From CAZUGA01 sp964626505 (lineage in GTDB: Bacteria; Pseudomonadota; Gammaproteobacteria; Methylococcales; UBA1147): a stretch of 6,189 bases of DNA. Below, in pieces: positions 1 to 5,600 of the stretch (its first letter is position 1; the number at the start of each line of letters is the position of its first letter). The notes under the pieces were generated by a model that worked only from the letters and a program-made list of their open reading frames with translations, had not been told where the DNA came from and ran no database searches. The stretch is from NCBI GenBank assembly GCA_964626505.1, contig CAZVFR010000213.1, positions 1 through 6,189 of the forward strand, written 5' to 3'. Made by a program: the position numbers and the translations under genes.

Positions 1-150
1 CTAAAGGCTACAGGACTAAATACGAAAAAGGAAGCTGTAGAACAGGGCCTTAGGCTGCTTATTCAGAGAGACAAACAGCAAGCCATTCGGAAATTGAGGG
101 GAAAACTTAGATGGGAAGGTGATTTGGATGAGATGCGAGGCGGGAAGTGA
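1..150 (+). CDS. vapB: VapB-type antitoxin, 3' end only (5' truncated by window edge)
   Basis: The frame is open from base 1 to the TGA at 148-150 and gives 49 residues, ending in LRGKLRWEGDLDEMRGGK. This is the C-terminal half of a short VapB antitoxin of the DUF2191 type. Its marks are the helix around TKKEAVEQGLRLLI, then a basic segment, then the RGK-(L/Y)-x-WEGDL-(D/E)-MR tail that these antitoxins use to wrap the cognate toxin. The DNA-binding N-terminus and the operon promoter lie left of the window. Its stop overlaps the VapC start by 4 nt (GTGA), the usual translationally coupled antitoxin-first order. By family knowledge it neutralises VapC and represses its own operon as a complex. 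I am confident of the family; the full length cannot be seen. Confidence 0.88.
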   Translation, partial: LKATGLNTKKEAVEQGLRLLIQRDKQQAIRKLRGKLRWEGDLDEMRGGK

Positions 151-548
151 TATTGGTTGATACCAGTATTTGGGTTGACTATTTCAACGGCAAAGACAGC
201 AAACATGCGGATACACTTGACGCGGCACTTATAGAAGGCACAGTAGTTATTGGCGATTTGATTCTTTTGGAGATACTACAGGGATTCAGAAGTGACAGAG
301 ATTACCATAGAGCGAAAGCCACATTAGGTACACTCGAACAGTTCGAAATGTTAGGTCATAGCATGGTTATAAAGTGCGCGACTAACTATCGAGAGTTACG
401 AAAAAAAGGCATTACCATCAGGCGTACGACTGACGTAATCATCGCCACATTTTGTATCGACCACAAAATCCCTCTGCTATTCCAAGATCGTGACTTCATC
501 CCTTTCGTAGAAAAACTGGGTCTAATTCCAGCACTAAAGGAAACTTAA
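147..548 (+). CDS. vapC: VapC toxin, PIN-domain ribonuclease
   Basis: This complete 133-aa PIN-domain protein has the family's normal length. The acidic residues that bind the catalytic metal are all visible: D5 in ILVDTSIWVDYF, E42 in LILLEILQGF, D96 in RRTTDVIIA, and D114/D116 in LLFQDRDF. The toxin should therefore be active as a Mg/Mn-dependent endoribonuclease; VapC targets are typically tRNA or rRNA. The start is GTG at 147, overlapping the vapB stop; a purine-rich GAGGCGGGAA just upstream can act as ribosome binding site. It is cotranscribed with vapB and should be held inactive by that antitoxin in the cytoplasm. Nothing looks broken. Which RNA it cuts cannot be read from the sequence. 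Confidence 0.93.
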   Translation: MILVDTSIWVDYFNGKDSKHADTLDAALIEGTVVIGDLILLEILQGFRSDRDYHRAKATLGTLEQFEMLGHSMVIKCATNYRELRKKGITIRRTTDVIIATFCIDHKIPLLFQDRDFIPFVEKLGLIPALKET

Positions 549-709
549 CATAGAATAAATGCCACGCTCCAAGCAACAGTCCGTAGGTTGGATAAGCGCA
601 GCGCCATCCGACAATTTTAAGCAAATTTACATGAGCATAAATGAGAAACTTGAACACCAACAGCGCACCAATAGCGGCAGTACAGTAGATTTTGAACCTA
701 TTCGTAAAA
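549..709. other. Convergent intergenic gap between vapC and the cupin gene
   Basis: This 161-bp stretch separates the stops of two converging genes. Apart from the palindromic repeat at 583-612 I see no gene, tRNA or strong intrinsic terminator. A plus-strand frame opening at 559 runs antisense into the cupin gene and has no recognisable protein features. Confidence 0.5.
583..612. repeat. Short palindromic intergenic repeat (GTAGGTTGGATAAGCG type)
   Basis: The element begins GTAGGTTGGATAAGCG and ends CGCCATCCGAC. The arm GTTGGAT (587-593) pairs with ATCCGAC (606-612) with one G-T wobble, and an inner GCG/CGC pair closes over CAG, giving an interrupted hairpin. I recognise this as a dispersed repeat family common between genes in methanotrophs, nitrifiers and other proteobacteria; that is recall, not a search. 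It sits between the converging ends of vapC and the cupin gene, so it could also act as a transcript-end structure for either strand, although only short T runs flank it (AATTTTAA on the plus side). Only one copy is visible here. Confidence 0.6.
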
Positions 710-1180
710 CTAAATCGCGCTTTCCAGATACACCAACGCACCGCCGCGCGACCGCGCGATACTATGCAAACTACCCTGCCGTGCGAAGTGGAAATCTCCG
801 GCAACTAAATCCAAATCATCGTACGAAACATCACCCTCAAGCACCATGCAATATTCGTCCGCTTCGTGTTGGTGGGCCGGCAGTTCAGCTCCAGGTTGCG
901 CTCTAAGCAGATACGCTTCAATTCTCCGTTTCGTATCGACGAACAAAATCTTCTTTTCAATTTTTGGCATAATACTTATCCATTCGCCTTCGCCGGCCCG
1001 TACGGTGATATGATCCGCGCTTTGATCCGGTGACTGCTGGTACACCCTGGCCACGATCTTTGCAAACAGCGCGTTCTTCCGTTCCGCGGGCATAACCTCA
1101 GGGGCCAATGACTCGCCCATCAGGGCCAGCGTTTTATCGTCTAGAGCGGCTGAACAGGACCGGTCTTTCGGATTATTCAT
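710..1180 (-). CDS. ChrR-like cupin protein, probable anti-sigma factor of the adjacent ECF sigma
   Basis: This complete 156-aa protein has a C-terminal cupin barrel at about residues 65-153. The likely metal ligands are H103, H105 and E109 in PAHQHEADEYCMVLEG and H139 in GSLHSI. Their +2/+4/+30 spacing matches the ChrR cupin ligands as I remember them (H141, H143, E147, H177). In the Rhodobacter system ChrR binds the ECF sigma RpoE and releases it under singlet-oxygen stress. The ATG at 1178-1180 overlaps the sigma stop (ATGA), so the two are translationally coupled. The oddity is the N-terminus: ChrR carries a zinc-binding helical anti-sigma domain with a HxxxCxxC motif, but residues 1-55 here contain one Cys (C9) and no His, and the protein is about 55 residues shorter. 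It may be a zinc-independent anti-sigma factor or a cupin sensor that acts another way. The cupin call is strong; the anti-sigma role is inferred from position. Confidence 0.82.
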   Translation of the reverse strand: MNNPKDRSCSAALDDKTLALMGESLAPEVMPAERKNALFAKIVARVYQQSPDQSADHITVRAGEGEWISIMPKIEKKILFVDTKRRIEAYLLRAQPGAELPAHQHEADEYCMVLEGDVSYDDLDLVAGDFHFARQGSLHSIARSRGGALVYLESAI

Positions 1181-1794
1181 AATGTTGCTCCGGGGTTATC
1201 GGTGTTTGAGCGCATTCGCTTGTTGAGTTCTATTATCGCGCGGCGAATCTGCGTTTTAACGGTGCCAATGGGTTTGCCTGTCAGTTGCGACAATTCACTA
1301 TGACTATAGTCCTTGAAGTACGCCAGTGCGAGCAACTGCCGCGATGCCACATCAAGGGTCAGCAGCGCGTCGTGCAACGCTGAATCCTGCTCCACTGTCT
1401 CCAGCAAATCCTGAGCTACTGCCTCGTTGCCTTCAAACTGAATGTTTTCGAGCGGTTCTTCTTTATCCGCAATCCGTTGACCTTTGCGCACGTAATCCAA
1501 TGCGCGGCTTCTGCAAATAATCGACAACCACGCCATCACCGAACCGCGTTCGGCGGAATACCGGCCGGCAGTCTGCCAAACCTGGAGATACACATCGCTT
1601 AATACTTCTTCAGCAGCATCGCGGGAACGGGTGATACGCAGTGCCAGCCCAAACAAACGGTCCACCGTAAATTGATAGAGCGTCTCGAAAGCGAGTTTGT
1701 CTTGCGCGGCAACTGCCGACAACAAACGGCTTAGATCCGGGTTATCATTGGTTGAAATCTTAGGCACCTGCTGTTGGGTCAATTGATCAGGCAT
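1177..1794 (-). CDS. ECF-family RNA polymerase sigma factor (RpoE/SigK-like, cupin-partnered)
   Basis: From the chosen ATG this is 205 aa. The sigma2 region spans about residues 35-107: LYQFTVDRLFGLALRITRSR, then AAEEVLSDVYLQVWQTAGRY for core and -10 binding, then GSVMAWLSIICRSRALDYVR. A variable acidic linker follows. Sigma4 spans about 142-194, with the helix-turn-helix YSHSELSQLTGKPIGTVKTQ and RRAIIELNKRM for the -35 element. The length is normal for an ECF sigma. The frame stays open upstream to a GTG at 1869, with ATGs at 1860 and 1815, but that extension encodes a hydrophobic stretch (CFLTITMFGILSVM) foreign to sigma factors, so I prefer 1794. No start has a good Shine-Dalgarno sequence. 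It is the first gene of a two-gene operon with the cupin protein, which is probably its regulator. The stimulus is unknown; singlet oxygen or oxidative stress is the analogy. The start is uncertain; the family is not. Confidence 0.9.
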   Translation of the reverse strand: MPDQLTQQQVPKISTNDNPDLSRLLSAVAAQDKLAFETLYQFTVDRLFGLALRITRSRDAAEEVLSDVYLQVWQTAGRYSAERGSVMAWLSIICRSRALDYVRKGQRIADKEEPLENIQFEGNEAVAQDLLETVEQDSALHDALLTLDVASRQLLALAYFKDYSHSELSQLTGKPIGTVKTQIRRAIIELNKRMRSNTDNPGATL

Positions 1795-2018
1795 AACTGA
1801 AAGTATACCGAACATCGTTATCGTTAGGAAACAGGCGTGTTGCGACTGAAATTGGGACATAAAACCCACTATTTAAGCAAGTTTTGGTCAACCCTCTCCC
1901 AGAACTGCCAAAACACCGCTTGGGCAACATGTAGCAGCGCCCAAACTTACACAACCAATCGCGTCCAGCAATCGGATTTAGTCGCCAACCTTAGCCCAAG
2001 TTCAATTTTCCTATATTT

Positions 2019-2047
2019 AATACGCTAGTAACAGCCGAAGGGTTTCA
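2019..2047 (-). promoter_or_regulatory. Candidate ECF-type promoter for the sigma/cupin operon
   Basis: On the minus strand, TGAAAC (plus 2042-2047) is followed after 17 bp by CGTATT (plus 2019-2024). A TGAAAC/CGTA pair at this spacing resembles promoters of several ECF sigma factors, for example Bacillus SigW at about 16 bp, and autoregulation is common for ECF operons. Against it, the predicted leader to the start at 1794 exceeds 200 nt, and the match is to a general ECF pattern rather than the TGATCC-type element known for RpoE/ChrR systems. Confidence 0.3.
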
Positions 2048-2193
2048 ATTTCTGAGATTTCGCAGCCTAGCCCAAATTTCTCAACTATGAGTTGCCAGAG
2101 TACGGTTTATGCAAAAAGTGATTTCGCATATACTCGTAAAAACTATCGCTAATAATAGGCGATTTTGGCAGTTTATCGTCAAGCCGCAATACA

Positions 2194-2221
2194 TTGAATT
2201 TTATCAGCGTTCCTTTATAAC
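2194..2221 (+). promoter_or_regulatory. Candidate sigma70-type promoter of the cytochrome c gene
   Basis: TTGAAT (2194-2199) and TATAAC (2216-2221) are separated by 16 bp, four and five matches respectively to the -35 and -10 consensus. Transcription would begin near 2228, giving a leader of about 20 nt before the GTG at 2249. Position and spacing fit well; nothing else supports it. Confidence 0.45.
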
Positions 2222-2248
2222 CTGGCCGACAAACAATCCTTTCGGAAA

Positions 2249-2548
2249 GTGAAGATTTTCATATTCATCATAGCAGCATCTATTATTGCGGTTTGGGTCG
2301 TGGGCCTTGCGAGCGACGCGCCTGATTTGGATCCCGAAACCGGCTTGATAGTCGACCCAGGGTACAAAACAGTGGATGCTTACTGTATCGGTTGCCATAC
2401 CGGCAAGATGATTATCGAACACAAGGGTACCCGCAATGAATGGCAGGCTACCGTACAAAAAATGCAACAAATAGCCGGGCAATGGACCCTGGACAGCCAG
2501 ACCGAAAAAATCATATTGGATTATTTATCCAAAAATTACCCACGCTAG
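2249..2548 (+). CDS. Small monohaem c-type cytochrome, exported or membrane-anchored
   Basis: This 99-aa protein has one haem-attachment motif, CIGCH (C46, C49, H50), preceded by a hydrophobic helix at residues 3-20. That helix acts as a Sec signal, with possible cleavage after GLA at 19-21, or as an uncleaved anchor. The mature part is periplasmic, where the haem is attached covalently; H50 is the proximal ligand and M72 in WQATVQKMQQIAG the likely distal one. The pattern CxxCH, then TRxEW, then VxKM, ending in ILDYLSKNYP, resembles small cytochromes such as the SorB sulfite dehydrogenase subunit and related short electron carriers. No sulfite dehydrogenase or other catalytic subunit is next to it, so its redox partner is unknown. 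The start is GTG; the frame has no other start downstream of a TGA at 2195. GGAAA lies directly against the GTG, too close for a good ribosome binding site. Confidence 0.87.
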   Translation: MKIFIFIIAASIIAVWVVGLASDAPDLDPETGLIVDPGYKTVDAYCIGCHTGKMIIEHKGTRNEWQATVQKMQQIAGQWTLDSQTEKIILDYLSKNYPR

Positions 2549-2606
2549 CCCGGATGTTGTGTAATATTGGTATCAGAACAATAGCTTCATTTGTCTGTAT
2601 CCCCGC

Positions 2607-2666
2607 ATGGATAACTGTCATCCTCAATTACCACCTGCCTCCGATCAGGCCGCTTCATCGCTCTAA
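2607..2666 (+). CDS. Possible 19-codon leader ORF overlapping the STAND start (TAATG)
   Basis: An ATG at 2607 opens a 19-codon frame, MDNCHPQLPPASDQAASSL, whose TAA at 2664-2666 shares its last A with the ATG of the STAND gene. Neither start has a Shine-Dalgarno sequence, so ribosomes finishing this frame could restart on the STAND message. The peptide resembles nothing I know and could easily be chance. It is recorded because the overlap geometry is that of coupled genes. Confidence 0.2.
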   Translation: MDNCHPQLPPASDQAASSL

Positions 2667-5600
2667 TGGCTGCCGAAATTCTGCGTATATTCGTCTCTTC
2701 GCCCGATGATGTAAAAGACGAGCGATCCGTAGTCAAAGATATCATCGAACGTTTGCGTATCGAATACCAACCGTATTTCGATGTGCAAGCGACACTTTGG
2801 GAAAACGAAGCGATTGTCGCAACAGGCGGATTTCAGGAGGCGCTGGTTGATCCCGGCACTTGCGACATCGTACTGGTAATCTTCTGGTCGAAGCTCGGTA
2901 CACCACTGCCAAAAATAAAATTTGAAGGTTTTACCGGCACCGAATGGGAATTTATCAATGCCATAGAGCATTCGCACCAGCACAATGGCATTCCACAGGT
3001 ATTGGTGTACCGCAAAAATGCCCCTTTGATGGGTGATTTCTTCGATGATAATGCGGTACGTGAAGCAAGAACTGATAAAGAACGACTCGACGCCTTCTTT
3101 CAACAGCATTTTTTTAACTCGGACGGCTCCTTCAAGCGCGCGTTTCGTACCTTCCAAGATCAGAATGAATTTGCCGATCTGGTCGAAGTTCAGCTACACA
3201 AACTGCTGGACCAACGCAAAGGCAGCAAAGGGCATAAAGTAGCCTGGAAGAATTCACCGTTTCGCGGGCTTAAACCGTTCGAATTTGAACACCACGCAAT
3301 TTTTTTCGGTAGAGATCAAGCCAAACGCTATTTACTGAAAAAACTGGCCAAACAAGTCGAACGTGGCATCGCCTTCGTAATGGTCCAAGCCATGAGTGGT
3401 AGCGGAAAGTCCTCGCTGGTCAAAGCCGGGCTGCTACCCCAACTGACCACACCTCGGATTATCGGCGATGTAGCCGGTGTGCGTTGGTGCATTCTGAGGC
3501 CCAGTGATGGCGAAGACAATCCGTTACGCGCTTTGGCTCAGGCGATCATGCGTCCCGATGCATTAGGCAACGAGATGCCAAAATATGGCGTAGACGAAGA
3601 CTTTATCATTAAAGCGCTTACGACCGATCCGGCTTTGTTGAAACCGTCTTTGCAAGTCGCGCTCGGGAACATTGCCGAAGAACGCTACCAGGTTAAAAGC
3701 GACGTAGTGCGGCTGGTCATAGTTGTTGATCAGTTCGAAGAGTTATTTTCGCAACGGAAAATACCGCAGGAATTAAAGCACTGCTTCGTGAAAACGTTGG
3801 ATGTCCTAGCGCGTAGCGGCATGGTCTGGGTAATCGGCACCATGCGCAGCGACTTTCTGCATGAAACCGAGGCCTACCCTGAACTTCAGGCGCTGATGGA
3901 AGGTGACGGCCAATTTCATTTATTTCCGCCGCGACCGGAAGAAATCGAGCAGATGATACGTGAACCCGCGAAAATCGCGGGGCTGGAGTTCGAAGTACGC
4001 GGTGATCGCGGACTGGACGAAATTTTACTAAAAGATGCCTTGCGCCAGCGAGGCACCCTGCCGCTTTTGGAATTTACTTTGGATGCGTTATATGAGCGGC
4101 GCGAGCAGCAAATACTAACATTCGCAGCTTACCAGAGTATCGGCGGCCTGGCTGGAGCGGTGGCTGATCGTGCCGAAAAAGTCTACAACAAGCTATCGCC
4201 AAAAATTCAACAGGCTTTGTCGCCGGTATTCCGCGCGCTGGTAACCATAAACACGGAAGCCAACGAGACGGTAACCGCACGCCGCGCCGATTGGACACAG
4301 TTATCCAAAAACCCCGAGAGCAAAGCCTTTATCGAAGCCTTTATCAACGCACACTTACTCGTATCTGATCAGGCGTCCACGCTGGAAAAACAAGTGGTCT
4401 GGGTGGCCCACGAAGCGCTGCTGCGTAACTGGCCCAGGGTCGCCAAGTGGGTTGAATCAAATATCGAAGATCTAAGAGCGCGGTCCAGAATTGCCGAAAC
4501 GACCGCGTTATGGGAAAAAGAAGGCCATAACGATCAATATTTGCTCCCGGAAGGCAAACCCTTCGCCGAAGCCATGGATTTGCTGAACCGCCTAGGCCCG
4601 GAACTGGAACTGCACGAACGAGAATATATCGACAAATCAGACCTTAGAATCCGTGCGACACGGTCACGGGAACGATTAAAAGTCGGCATCGGAATTTCCC
4701 TGATCGTACTCAGTCTGTTAGCGGTCGGCGGGCTTTATTTTACCTTTAATTTTTCCCTGCTAGCGATGCGCAGCATCGACAAAAACAGGCTGGTCAAAGC
4801 TGACGAAGCTGTTAACAAAGGCAATACGCCTAACGCAATATCGCTGGCTCGCGCCGCAACTCTCCTACCACGCCAGTCATCCTATGTGTTGAGTCGGGCC
4901 ATCTCGAACAATCACATGATTGCGATGATTAACAACAGAGAGACAAAATCCGCTAGCCAGGTTTTCGCGGGTTTCAGTCCCGATTTGCGTAGCGGGATAA
5001 CCCATTCGCCACACCACGGCAAACACACCCAGGAACTCGCACTTTGGAAACTCGATCCCGACAAAACAACTGGTTTCCAGTTTAATCGAATAGCGACGCA
5101 ATGGGGCGACACTCACAAAATTCTCAACGCAGTATTTACACCTGATGGCAAGAATATTGTTGGCGTTTCCGCATCCGGCACCAGGCTACTTCCGGCCGAT
5201 GGATCCACGCTCAAGTCATCACTAACATACCCCTGCCGCGCAACGGCGGAATCGAATATTAAAATAAGCGCCGACGGTCGCTGGGTAGCATTGGCTTACG
5301 AAAAAGATAATGATGGGACCTGGCTGTGTCTCATGGCTGTGGCACAATCCGAACACGCCGTTTTCGATGCGAAAATTCACGCTAAGCGCATACGCAGTTT
5401 GGTATTCTCGCCGGATAGCCGTTTTCTCTCAACCGCCTCCGAAGATTTCACTAGCTGCCTGATGGCGCTACCCGATCCTCTAGCGCAACCAAAGCAGGCA
5501 CCGTCGTGTATTCACATTCCCTACACGCGCATCGTAAACCGGACGGTATTCGACTCTGAAAGCCATAAGCTGGCAATTGCATCGGTCGATGGAAAAATAC

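Larger units (their letters stand above)
1870..2248. other. Divergent intergenic region between the sigma factor and cytochrome c genes
   Basis: This 379-bp stretch is AT-rich compared with its flanks and holds no convincing gene. It contains the two candidate promoters listed separately. The octamer TAGCCCAA occurs twice (1992-1999 and 2068-2075), and the core GCCCAA a third time at 1939-1944. There are also three small inverted repeats: TTGGGC/GCCCAA at 1920-1944, CAACT-ATG-AGTTG at 2082-2094, and ATCGCT/GGCGAT at 2145-2163. Any could be an operator or a short hairpin; none is long enough to assign. Confidence 0.5.

Noticed and set aside
559..906. Plus-strand open frame of 115 codons
   Set aside because: Most of it lies antisense to the cupin gene, it starts beside the repeat, and its low-complexity Arg/Thr/Pro-rich product matches no family. 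The cupin frame has clear metal ligands and coupling to the sigma gene.
1920..1944. TTGGGC/GCCCAA hairpin as a terminator
   Set aside because: Only a 6-bp stem with a 13-nt loop and no T tract on either strand, and it lies upstream of genes rather than downstream of one.
1837..2028. Plus-strand open frame of 63 codons in the divergent region
   Set aside because: No ribosome binding site, no family resemblance, and it covers the likely promoter region of the sigma operon.
2145..2163. ATCGCT/GGCGAT hairpin followed by TTTT as an intrinsic terminator
   Set aside because: A 6-bp stem including a wobble pair, and no gene ends into it from either side.
2204..2482. Minus-strand open frame of 92 codons opposite the cytochrome
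   Set aside because: The plus frame has a signal helix and a CxxCH motif; the minus product has no recognisable features.
2663..3157. Minus-strand open frame of 164 codons
   Set aside because: It is the antisense of the DUF4062 coding region; the plus frame carries recognisable domain motifs and continues without a stop for over 1100 codons.
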